Of a stretch of DNA of 64,000 nucleotides, positions 22,640 to 34,100 are shown one piece after another. The notes beneath the pieces are model-generated. The model was not told where the DNA came from and did not search any database. It saw only the letters and a list, made by a program, of their open reading frames with translations. The translations under genes and the position numbers were made by a program. This stretch comes from Chamaecrista fasciculata (Eukaryota > Streptophyta > Magnoliopsida > Fabales > Fabaceae): the NCBI GenBank assembly GCA_003254925.1, contig QANZ01014283.1, positions 62,001 to 126,000 of the forward strand. The letters are read 5' to 3'. How positions within the stretch are numbered: position 1 is the first letter of the stretch; the number at the start of each line of letters is the position of its first letter.

Positions 22640-24177
22640 CTAATAAAAAAACCCTATCATTCATATCATTCATCTTCACGCACGCAACCCTTGCCTTCTC
22701 CCATTTTTTTTCGCACGCACAGTTCGTCTTCCCCAAAAACCCTAGAATTCATCTTCGCTTTCTTCGTCGCTTCTCTTTGACGAAGACCACCCGCCTCCTC
22801 AATTTGGAGCAACTGGATTATACTACAACCACCCGCCTCCTCCTTCGGCAACGCCCACGACGAGCTCGATCTGGAGCTCAGAACTTGAATCTTCGCTTTC
22901 TTCACAGTTCAACCTCCAAATCGTTCAGCATTCGTTGCTTCTTCAGGTACTTTCTCTCTCTCACTATCGCATTATTGTTCTTTGCAATTCTGGATCAGTT
23001 TCGATTTATCATGTACTCTTTCGTGTTCATTTCTGTGTTTTTATACTGTGAAACTATGGTGATTATGGAGGAAAGTTCATTTCCGATTCTTGATGTCTCT
23101 GAAATCTGAATCTGTCCTTATCGTCATAGATTTAGGTTTTTAACACTGTTTCGGTGATCCCTGGGAGCCGATTTCGTTGTTTCAAAGCTTCTGTGTCTCT
23201 TGATTTGGGAAAAAAATAAGCAGTTTGTGTCAGATTCAGTGTTCTACCGTACTATTGCTTTTATAATGAATGCGGATTCTCTGCTACTGAGCTCTTTAAT
23301 TTCATTCTGGTGGTTTGATAGTTTAGATCTTTCGTGGCTCTGATTTGAATTTGTTGTTTTTTTAGACTACGTGCTCGGAATATAAGTCATCGCGTTCTAT
23401 TTTACTTTTCAAATTGAAAAAAAAAAATTGTTTTAGATTCATTCAAAAGCTTCTCTTTACATAATTTTTCTGCATGTTACCGTACCATTTCTTTAAAAGT
23501 GAATGCGGATTCTTTGTTGAACTTTGTGATTTCATTTTCATAGTGTGGGATTTTAGATCTTTTATGGCTGTGATGGATTCGGAAAAGGAACAGACTTGCC
23601 TACTATTTCTTTTGATGTAAATCTGAATTCTCTATTGAGCTCTGTAAGTGCATTTTCGTAGTGTGGGATTTTAGATCTTTTATGTCTAAGGTACTGTGCT
23701 TGTGTTTGATATTTGTTTTCAAATTATTTGCTCAGATTCGAAGTCAGCGTGTTTGTCATTTGAACTCTTAACAAATATTTTGAACATTTTTTTTTTCTCG
23801 AGACATCTTATATAGTCAGAGGAATAGTAAAATGTGGATGGACAGATGGATGTCTTTCTACATAGATTTGTTTATGCATGTTTCTAGAGGTCATGCTTAG
23901 TGCCTATATGCTCCTTTATCCAGGGAATATCTCAATAAAGATCTTATGAAATCTAAATGAAATGTGTAGTTGATTATTTTCCACTCACTATCTCCATAAA
24001 GCTTAGCATTCATGTCTGTCTTTACTCTTTTTAGTTGAAGATAAAAAACATATTGCATAGTCTTCTCTTTCTTATCTATTTCCACCATTACATCCATTTT
24101 GTATGTGCTTATATGACTTGTTCTAGATTCAATTGAGTAATAGAACTTGTGCTTATCCTTCTCCTTTCTTACAACAG
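22640..24177 (+). other. Probable 5' leader exon and 5'-UTR intron of DWF1
   Basis: A CT-rich stretch with little AT bias (22640-22946) ends CTTCAG/GTACTTTC, a good splice donor. TTTCTTACAACAG at 24165-24177 is a good acceptor 21 nt upstream of the DWF1 ATG. The inferred intron (22947-24177, 1231 nt) contains three diverged copies of a unit with 'GAATGCGGATTCT', 'TTTCATT' and 'GATTTTAGATCTTTTATG' (about 23265-23350, 23500-23575, 23610-23690). The exon has its own duplicated word ACCACCCGCCTCCTC (22786 and 22827). It begins directly after the CACTA subterminal repeats. Transcript evidence would be needed to fix the start. Confidence 0.5.
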
Positions 24178-24198
24178 TGGGGAGAAAAACCAGCAGTC

Positions 24199-26168
24199 AT
24201 GTCAGATCTTGAGGCTCCATTGCGCCCCAAAAGGAAGAAGATTTGGGTGGACTATTTTGTTCAGTTTCGATGGATTGTCGTTATTTTTGTGGTCCTTCCC
24301 ATTTCCTTCACCATTTATTTCCTTACATACCTTGGAGATGTAAGATCTGAGATGAAGTCCTACAAGCAACGTCAGAAGGAACATGATGAGAATGTCAAGA
24401 AGGTTGTCAAACGTCTCAAACAGAGGAATCCATCGAAGGATGGTCTTGTCTGCACTGCTCGCAAACCTTGGATTGCTGTTGGAATGCGAAATGTTGACTA
24501 TAAACGGGCTCGTCATTTTGAAGTAGATTTATCTGCTTTCCGGAATGTTCTTGAAGTCGACACTGAACGAATGATTGCAAGATGTGAGCCCCTGGTTAAC
24601 ATGGGGCAGATCTCCAGGGTGACTGTCCCTATGAATCTTTCCCTTGCTGTGGTTGCAGAGCTAGATGATCTTACTGTCGGTGGCCTTATTAATGGCTATG
24701 GGATAGAAGGAAGCTCTCACTTATATGGCCTGTTTTCTGACACTGTTGTGGCTTATGAAATTATTTTGGCGGATGGCCGTGTTGTTAGAGCTACCAGGGA
24801 CAATGAATATTCTGATCTTTTCCATGCTATTCCATGGTCTCAGGGGACACTTGGGCTTCTTGTTTCTGCTGAGATCAAGCTTATCCCCGTTAAAGAGTAT
24901 ATGAAGGTGACGTATAAACCTGTTATTGGAAACCTCAAAGAATTAGCTCAGGGATACATTGACTCTTTTGCACCAAGAGACGGAGACCAAGATAACCCTG
25001 AGAAGGTGCCCGACTTTGTAGAAACCATGATTTATAACCCAACAGAAGCTGTGTGCATGACCGGAAGATATGCTTCAAAAGAAGAAGCCAAGAAAAAGGG
25101 GAATGTGATCAACAGTGTGGGATGGTGGTATAAGACGTGGTTCTACCAGCATGCCCAGACAGCATTGAAGAGAGGTGAGTTTGTGGAGTATATTCCTACC
25201 AGGGAGTATTACCACAGGCATACAAGGTGCTTGTATTGGGAGGGAAAGCTTATCCTCCCATTTGCCGATCAATGGTGGTTTAGGTTTTTCTTTGGCTGGT
25301 TGATGCCACCCAAGGTTTCTCTGCTCAAGGCCACTCAAGGTGAAGCTATCAGAAACTATTACCATGAAATGCACGTCATCCAGGACATGCTTGTTCCTTT
25401 ATACAAGGTTGGAGATGCACTAGAGTGGGTTCATCGGGAGATGGAGGTAAATCTTTTCCTCTTCTGAAATACTTCATAAAGTTTTTACATGATCAAATGC
25501 CTAACCATAGTGTTAACCTTAAAAAAATTCCGCTTGTCCTGTTTTTCAAAGCTATTGAAAATGATTTCCTCATTTTAAATCCATATAATCTGATTTATAA
25601 TTTGATACTTTCAAGAACATAGTTTTCTTATATGATTCAGGTGGTACAGTCTTTTATCTTTTTATTATTTTTCTTTTAAAAATTAATTTGAACTTTGATT
25701 TCTTGGACATATCAGGTATACCCTATCTGGCTCTGCCCACACAAGCTGTTCAAATTGCCTGTTAAAACTATGATTTACCCAGAACCGGGCTTTGAGCTAC
25801 ACCGCAGGCAGGGAGACACACAATATGCGCAGATGTACACTGATGTCGGAGTCTACTATGCACCCGGTCCTGTTTTGCGGGGTGAGGTATTCGATGGCTC
25901 GGAAGCAGTGCGTAGAATGGAGAGCTGGTTGATTGAAAATCATGGTTTTCAGCCGCAGTACGCCGTGTCTGAGCTGAACGAGAAAAACTTCTGGAGGATG
26001 TTTGATGCTGAACTCTATGAGCATGCTAGGAAGAAGTATGGAGCTGTAGGGACCTTCATGAGTGTGTACTACAAATGTAAGAAGGGAAGGAAAACCGAGA
26101 AGGAGGTGCAGGAAGCCGAGCAAGCACACCTTGATACTGCTTACGGAGAAGTTGATCAACCAGAGTAG
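24199..26168 (+). CDS. DWF1: Delta(24)-sterol reductase DWF1/DIMINUTO, 566 aa
   Basis: There are two coding exons: 24199-25446 and 25716-26168, joined in phase 0 at REME/VYPIWLCPHK. This enzyme isomerises and reduces the delta-24(28) side-chain bond of sterols (24-methylenecholesterol to campesterol), feeding brassinosteroid synthesis. ATG 24199 gives the family N-terminus MSDLEAPLRPKRKK. An earlier in-frame ATG (24133) lies upstream of the acceptor at 24177 and is probably intronic. A membrane anchor lies at about residues 24-46. An FAD-binding type 4 domain spans about 95-230, with LDDLTVGGLINGYGIEGSSH inside it. C-terminal landmarks are EPGFELHRR and DVGVYYAPG. Length is near the family norm of about 560. 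No defects were seen. Confidence 0.97.
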
Positions 26169-27936
26169 TTTGATTCTAGATTTTCAGATTGTCTTATTTA
26201 TGCTAGGATGTTATTTTTGCCTTGTTGTTTCTGAATTTTCCATTTCGCTGCTGTGTTTTCAGATCTTATGGCTTTCAGATAGCAGCTTTAGACTTTAGTT
26301 GCTGATAATGTTTTTGGGGTTTCTATTGACTTCCATTGATTGCGTGGATTATTTAACATAATTATTATCTAGCTAGTTGAGACTTGAGACCCAAATGGCA
26401 TGTCTGTCTGATTGTATCTCTTGCATTTTTTAGCCTTTGTTTACGTAGCTTGCGCATACCACACCTGTGACTTGAAAAGCCAAGGCTTTACTGGCAGGCA
26501 ATTAGCAAGACGAAATGAGAGTGAGGGCGCGAATAAAATCGTAAGAAATCTTTCAAATATATAAAGTCACAGACAGACTTACTCAGGCCCAAAAAGAAAA
26601 AGACAGACATACGTGAAGCTTGCTTAAAGTCTAATAGGGTTGTTCGTAAAAAGTGAGTGAAATAAAGCTTTTTTAAGGTTATAGATAGAAGGAGAGTGAA
26701 GATAAGTTTTAGTTTTCCAAAAGATTATAATATGTAACATGACTTGTTGGAAGAGATGTATTTATAATGTTTTTAGGGACGAGATTTGAATATTTTAAGA
26801 ATTTTTCATGATACATCCTTTTAAGATTATAATATGTAACATAAGACTTGTTGGAAGAGAGGTATCTTAGGCGCCTAGACGCTATAAGGATCCTCTCACA
26901 CATAATTTTTTAAATTTTAGTGTATTTCCCTAACATAAGTCACTATCAGTCACATGCTCTAATACCACCTACCACAGTCACACTCCACTTCTCTCTATAA
27001 ATACATGTCACAAAATCTTAACAAGGTAAGTCATTCATCTCTCTAAAATACTTTACTTTCATCTCTTACACTCTCTAACTTGAGCTTCGGAGTGAATCCA
27101 TAAGCGCTTCCCTATGCATCTTTCTTGCAGGTTTGAAGCTTCAAGGTCTCACATGGTCTTCTTCAAGGAAACCCAAAGGTAAACTCCCTTGGACCAATTT
27201 TTATGTTTTCATTTCATAATCACGTTGAGGAAATTTGAAAAATAATAAGAGTCTACATCGGTAGATATGCATAAAATTCACATCTCTGACAATTATGGAC
27301 TAGAGATGAACTCGCACATAATAATTATTAAAGGTGGTTGATTAGGACAATCAACTCAAAATATACCATTATTTATAACAATTTATATATTTATAATTTA
27401 AAATTAAAAATAATATATATTTACATAAAATCATTAATAACGATAAAAAATGCATTTGAACTAAGTTGCCACGTTTTTCATATTAGTCCATAAAAATTCG
27501 TTAGAACAGAATAGGAAATATAGGCAAAAAAAGAGGAAAAAGAGCAAAAGGGTGATACTGAACCGCGTCGGCTCCGACCCACGTGAGCAAACCTCCAAAA
27601 ACAATTTTTCATGAAAGTGAAAGTGAAAATAGAAAAATAAAAAATTCAGTAACCAAAGCTATTAAGTATTATCATCCACGTCCTCTGATTTTGAGGCTAT
27701 GAAAGTCGCTTCAAATTCCACAATCAGAAAACTACTGTTCCATGGCTCCATTTTGTAATCCTCGGTCTCCCTTTTGAAAAACACGTTTGCTTCACCCTCT
27801 CTCTCTTCTCTATTTACGAAGAAATCTCATTCTTTAGTTCAATTCGCCATTCAATTCTTTGTCGGCGTAAGCTTTCCAATCTGCGCTTTCGGTAGAGTCC
27901 TAGTTTTCATTCATCAAGTTCTTACTGTAACTAACT

Positions 27937-27937
<1 letters not shown>
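26169..27937. other. Intergenic region between DWF1 and the SMP/C2 gene
   Basis: The first few hundred bases probably contain the DWF1 3' UTR. Two related AT-rich blocks with 'AAGATTATAATATGTAACAT' occur at 26722 and 26823, a local duplication of about 100 bp. A stretch at 26985-27190 (TCTCTATAAATACATG, then CTAACTTGAGCTTCGGAGTG) resembles the start of a plant LTR, like 7080-7290, and is probably a fossil fragment. No gene is seen. Confidence 0.45.

Positions 27938-27982
<45 letters not shown>
27938..27982 (+). repeat. (CT)n microsatellite in the SMP/C2 gene leader
   Basis: An uninterrupted CT dinucleotide run of about 45 nt, 84 nt upstream of the upstream ATG at 28066. CT-rich tracts are common in plant core promoters and leaders. 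Confidence 0.9.
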
Positions 27983-27984
<2 letters not shown>

Positions 27985-28065
27985 GTATATACCTTTGCTT
28001 GCTGTAACTTTGTGGGATTTGTGAAATCGAGGCCTTCAATCGCCGTTCGGGTTTGAATTGGATTC

Positions 28066-28164
28066 ATGTTTAAAGATGTTATTTCTTATGCCCGTACTGC
28101 GATTGGGCCTCTCAGACTTATTCCACTACTAGATGATCTTACAATCTGCTTCTGCGAGTTTTGA
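28066..28164 (+). CDS. Upstream ORF overlapping the SMP/C2 gene start (32 codons)
   Basis: ATG at 28066 opens a frame that ends with TGA at 28162-28164, 32 nt past the proposed main start at 28133, in a different frame. If the leader contains this ATG, ribosomes reading it would pass the main start. Whether an intron removes it, or the true start differs, cannot be told from sequence. Confidence 0.35.
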   Translation: MFKDVISYARTAIGPLRLIPLLDDLTICFCEF

Positions 28165-31100
28165 TTTCTCGCAGATAGCCCCTTACGTTTGCCCATGTAA
28201 TAACTTGGCTGCGACTAACGGTTCGAGGAACCAAGGTTTTCTTGCATTTCCTATGTCTAGAAGAAGAAGGAAGGGATTGATTGCCAGTTCTGGTTATCGT
28301 AAATTTCGACGGAAATGGAGCTTTCTCTTGTGTGCAAAGCCTACAGATGGCCCTAACCGAAATTGGAATGCAGAATTTGCAAATTCTACGAGACGGAGTG
28401 CGAGAAATTTCGTTTTGAAACAGGCTTCTAATGAATTGGAGGGGGATGAATTATCCCAAGAATCGCCGATTCAATTGAGTTCAAATTTTACCAGTTTCCA
28501 AGAAGATCCTATTGTAGATAAGCTAAGAACCCAACTGGGAGTGATACATCCAATACCATCGCCGCCAATTAACCGAAACGTGGTTGGTTTATTTGTGTTC
28601 TTTTTCTTTGTTGGGGTTGCCTTTGACAAACTGTGGACCAGGAGGAGGAACAAAGTCAATAGTGAAGACAGCAGGCGAGGTGTGTGGCCACAGGTGCCTA
28701 CAAGCTTTTCCTTGTTCCTCGAGAAGGATTTGCAGAGGAAAGAGTCAGTTGAATGGGTGAATATGGTTCTGGTAAAGTTATGGAAGGTCTATAGAGCTGG
28801 GCTTGAGAATTGGATCATTGGACTGCTTCAGCCTGTTATTGATGACTTAAAGAAGCCTGATTATGTGCAGAGGGTTGAGATAAAGCAATTCTCATTGGGG
28901 GATGAGCCATTGTCAGTTAGAAATGTCGAGCGAAGGACTTCTCGCCGGGCAAATGACTTGCAGTAAGTTTTGGTTAAATTTTCTATTTATTATACTCTTG
29001 TACTTGTATCTTGTATTTTCTGTTAAAGAGGGGTCTGAGGTGGTGGGTTTTCAATATACTTGTATCTTGTATTTCCTGTTAAAGAGAAGTCTGAACAGAA
29101 TGATGTGCGTATATTGAAAATACACTTCTTGGTCAATGATTTTCTTATAAACATCAACTATGATTTAGTCCCCACTGATAATATTTCAGGGACTAAAAAG
29201 TTAACATTTGTAAAAAAATCAGAGATTAGAAAGTGTTTTTCCAATATTCCGGGACTAAATCTTAGTTTTGTGACAGATTCAGGAACCAAAAAATAAGTTT
29301 TCTCTACTCTTGTCTACTTTTGTCTATTAAGATGGGTACCTACTCTTCTACTTGTTTCTTGTATTTCTTGTCTGATTTCTTCAACGAATTTTATATTGGT
29401 CAAATTATGTGTTAGTTTCTACAAGTTGATGTCATATATGGCAGCAGAAGTGCTGCTGCCCTGTCTTCAACTCAATCTCTTCATTGCTGGGTGTGGCCTG
29501 ATATTCTTGATTTTGTTAGTTAATGTTCTATTCAAGATCCAGTGAATAAAAATACAATTCTTGATTCAAATGTTGGAGTTATGATTTGATCTTCTTGATA
29601 TTCAAGGCCATAAACATGTCTTAGTTGGTTTTTCTTGTCATATTGATGTTAGTAGTGCTCCACAAAGGCACAAACATTGTTTACATTAATTTCTCCATTG
29701 GTCCTTTAGTTTAATCCTTTTTCATTATTCATTTGGTTTCCAGACTTTGAAAGTTTGTATTTGTCATTATAGTTTCAAATTTTGTAATTGGGTCCCTATC
29801 ACAACATTAATCATAGATTTGTAAAGAGATTGATGAGTTGACTCTCAAGTTAATGACTAGCAGGATATCTCTAACTTACCAACCAATGTTTGAGACTTCA
29901 CAACGTGTCTTGAAGCTATAAAGAGTGGCTTCTTTTGGTTAGTAGCATTGTACAGTTAAGTTTGATGGTTGTCACTTCAAGTGTCAAGGACTTTTATGAC
30001 GTCTACATGTTAAAGTGATATGTGACAAGACTGTCACTGAAGGACCTAATTGCATTATTGAAAACTATATGAACCTGGTCAAAATTTTTTAATGCTTAGG
30101 GAATAATTTATGACGTGACTTTACAGAGGCCAATAGAGTAATTAAACCTACTTTGTACTATAATTTGTTACTGCAAATACTTATAATTTCTTTTGGTATA
30201 TATATTGATTTAGGTACCAAATAGGCCTTAGGTATACTGGAGGTGCTCGCATGCTGCTAATGCTTTCCCTAAAATTTGGCATTATTCCTGTTGCTGTGCC
30301 TGTTGGTGTTCGGGATTTTGACATTGATGGTGAACTTTGGGTAAAATTACGCCTAATACCAACGGAGCCTTGGGTGGGAGCTGTTTCATGGGCTTTTGTT
30401 TCACTTCCAAAGATCAAATTTGAATTGTCTCCATTCCGTTTGTTCAATTTAATGGGTATGTTATAGTTTCATGGCCATAATAGATTATATTATTTACCTT
30501 TATTTTCATCTGATTGCTTCCACAAACATTTCCTTGACAAATGATATTTTGAGGATTTGATAGCCTGTAATAATTTAAAAAGATTGTGAGGGTGGTGAGC
30601 TGAAAGGAAACATGTTATAAACCCTCTGGTGCTATTTGTGGTTTGATAGTTGGACATTCAAATTTCCCAAGTACTTGAAATCTATTTATGAAAAAAATAT
30701 TTGAGCATAAGACATGTAAAAAGAAAAAACTATATTCCTTAGGACATGCAACACATAAGTCTTATATACCTTAGGATATGCAACAATAAGTCTTGAACTT
30801 TTCATGAGTTACATCTAAGTTACCCAAATATGCTATAAATAGTTACCCAACTATTTCCATTTTGAAACTTATTTGTTTTATTTTAGTGTTTCATGGAAAA
30901 AAAATAATACATTAAGGGAGAAAAGGAAGAAAATTGTAAGTAGGAGGATGGGCAATCTATCAAACAAAATGGGAAACTTATAAAGAGTCATGTAAAACAA
31001 AATTTCAAAATAATTCTATTTATTGATGATGTTGAGGTACAAACAATAAGAAAGTGTAATAGCTATCCTTATACAAAAAGGTTTAAATAGAATAAATCCA

Positions 31101-34100
31101 AATTAAATATCAAATTCTAATCTAGATATAAAACTAGCATTTAAACTTAAATCCTAATAAGACTTGAAGCTTAATCGTAGTAAGACTTTATCTTGTTTCT
31201 CAAGTCCCAACAATCCCCCCTAAAGTAATTGTTGCCATTTAATTTGTAGCCTGTGATTATGTATGGGCTGCTGTCAGGAACCTCATGGTTATTGCTGCCG
31301 AAGAGGGTTTTTAGCCATGATGGCTCTGTTATTATGTAGAATAATCAGACCAGTGTATTCTGATTTATACTCTATTTGAATAATTTAGGATTATTTAAAT
31401 AGGAACCTTAGCAGCATGTTTGCCACTAGAATTGCAGTACAATAGGAATATTATCCACTAGATTTCTTGTACTGTGGGACTCATTTTTATCTCTAAATAC
31501 TACTTATCTTCTCTGTAGTGTTGGATAATGATGGGCCTACTGTTATTGGACTTGGGCCCACAGTGAATATTATAGGTTTTGTGGTTATTTATATAGAGTT
31601 AGCTCAAGTGGTACAAGGAGTGGGTGTTTGGGGTTGATAAGGGGGAGGTCCCCTGTTCGATTCCCAGCACCCACACACTTGGGGGGATCCCCAAATGGGA
31701 GGGTGTAGACCCGCCGGAGGATAGACCCGCCGGGGGAAAAGGGCCCTGTCGTGGTGGTGAGGCTCCGTCGTGGTGGTGAGGCCTCGTCGTGGTGGTGAAG
31801 CCCTAACAGATAAAGGTAAGGATTAGGAATTAAAATAAATAACAGAAAAGATAAGGATAAACTAAATGTTAGATGAATAACAACTTATTCTAAAAATCAG
31901 CAGATTATGATTTTACCAACAATAATCATACTTAATCAAACAAGGAAACATGATTCATGTGTCGAAGCCTTATCAATATAATAAGAAAGCTTGGCTTCAT
32001 TAATCATGTCCCAAAGGATTAATTGGATTGAAAGTAGTTTATAAAGCCTTTGTAACTATTTGTGGGTATTTTAGCATTTAACTTGCATATCATGGTGGGA
32101 GTTGAGAAGGTCCATAATCGAAGGGAAGAGTATCCCTCTTAGCTTGTGAGCTTGAAGCATTATCAATTAGTTGTGAGCTATGATATTCTGTCATTCTGAA
32201 CCATTCCTTCCTCCAGCAAATCTCTCTCTTTCTCTCATTCAGTGATATTTTAATTTAATAGTGCGTAGAGTTGATTTCGTGAATCATGATATTTGATCGA
32301 ACAATAGCATTTGCATGTAATCTCCATGCATGACTTAGTCTGTAATGCCCAACATTTTTCTGAAATCTTATTTTACTGACATTCTATTTTCTTTTATTCT
32401 TCTACATCGTTGGGCATGATCAGCAATTCCAGTTCTCTCAATGTAAGTGCCATTCCACTTTTGAATGTTATAAGTTCATTGCTTCTATTCCAAAAAAGAA
32501 AAAGTTATAAGTTCACTGGACATGATATCTATGAACGCTTTTCTTCGTATGTGTGAATGTGAACTTGTTTGGAAGTATCTGGGAATTGACGCTGTTTAAT
32601 TTAAATATGCAACCAGTGTTGATGTTACTATTGTTGGATGGTATCAACTCTTTAGATGCCGCAATATTACCAGATTTACTTTGCACATGACATGTAATAC
32701 TATTTGCATACCTTTCTCAATTCTCATGGCTGCTTGTTGGCTTCTTAACATAAAATTAATTTATATGCTTTCCCAACTTTGGGTAAGCTATTTCAAACTC
32801 TTATGATGCTAAGTGCTAACCAGGCCTGGACCTACTTACTGCTAAATTTTACTGAGTTGATGACTATATTCAATGGTTACTTATGGATCTATAGAAATAT
32901 ATTTCTAGAAGTGTTCCTTCTTTAGATATCCCTAGAATCTTGTGGGATATAGGTGAAAGTTTTGATGCCCTCATACCAGGTAGGGTTCTGTTTCCTAAAA
33001 ACCTGATTTATAGACATAAGACAGTTGACTGGAAATCAATACTAACTGTGTTCAGATTTCTGCTGAGCTGACATGACATATAGATGATCTTGTAATAACA
33101 GTTCTATGTAATGATTCTAAATTATTTTCTGTTATACTGTTAATTGATGCAACACATCATTTCTGCACTATTAACTGATCTTTCGAGAAGGATTACAACT
33201 TTTTCAGTTAATATGATTGGATATAAGAATGGGAAGTGTCAGAGATAGTAATAAAATCAATTTGAAAGGCTAAAGAAAAGAGAGGGAAGTCCTTTACATT
33301 TATTTATGATAGAGTGAGTGTTGGAAAAGATTAGGAAAGACACAAAAAGGAGGTGCAAATGGTTCTTGCAAACCATCCCTGGTCTCAAAGTGTTTGTTTG
33401 AATGTTGTGCGCAGCCATGGAAGTGTTTCTTAGAAAACTTAGGGTTACTGCATCTCCTTAAAGTAAACCATGTCTAGTTTTTCAGGGCAGTTTCCTTATG
33501 GAACGGGGGCCAAGTACAGATATTTTGATGTTCTAAAAAAAGGCTAGAAGTATTTATCCCATACTTTGGTACCTGGTATGAGGTGTGAAGAATCAAGCAC
33601 TTGATCACTTGGTCTTATAGGCTTTCATATTGTGCTAAAATTTTATCCAAAAGCTTTAGCTGTTAGGGAGGGGCTTAGGAACAGTTTTAAATATTTTGGT
33701 AGAATTGTATATATCTCTAACAGTACTTATCCATTATCTTACAATCCTTTTGTGTTTTTGTTGTTCCTCGATCTTTTCATGCATCAAGTTGTTTAGCATT
33801 TGGAAATTGATTTTTTGGATAATTTGTTATCTCTTTAGATTTTCAGGGGCAAGGATTTGAATGGATTTAGTATACAAAGTTTGTCTGGGAAAATTTGTGT
33901 TCTCCTTTTCTCTCATTAATAGTAATTTTGTGTTTTCTTTTTGCTCTTGTTTGTAGGTTTTTGAAAAAACTTCTCACTGAAGATTTACCCCGATTATTTG
34001 TACGTCCAAAGAAAATTGTTTTGGATTTCCAGAAGGGAAAAGCTGTTGGTCCTGTTGCGGATGTTCTAAAATCTGGAGAAGTGCAAGATGGAAACACAGA

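Noticed and set aside
23640-23665. Right terminus of the CACTA element (TTTTCGTAGTG)
   Set aside because: It resembles TTTCTTGTAGTG only loosely, and the same phrase recurs in the other intron repeat units, so it is part of that repeat.
24133-24198. Upstream in-frame ATG of DWF1
   Set aside because: The good acceptor at 24177 lies between it and the family-typical start MSDLEAP, so it is most likely intronic.
29165-29300. 'TTTAGTCCC' words in intron 1 of the SMP/C2 gene
   Set aside because: They resemble the inverted-repeat class, but clear termini and a target duplication could not be found. It may be a worn fragment.
31040-31260. Copia-LTR-like phrase 'CCCAACAATCCCCCCTAAA' in intron 2
   Set aside because: A single suggestive phrase without ends, direct repeats or coding region is not enough to define an element.
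31590-31665. tRNA gene
   Set aside because: A and B boxes are present, but the sequence does not form acceptor and anticodon stems and continues into a SINE body.
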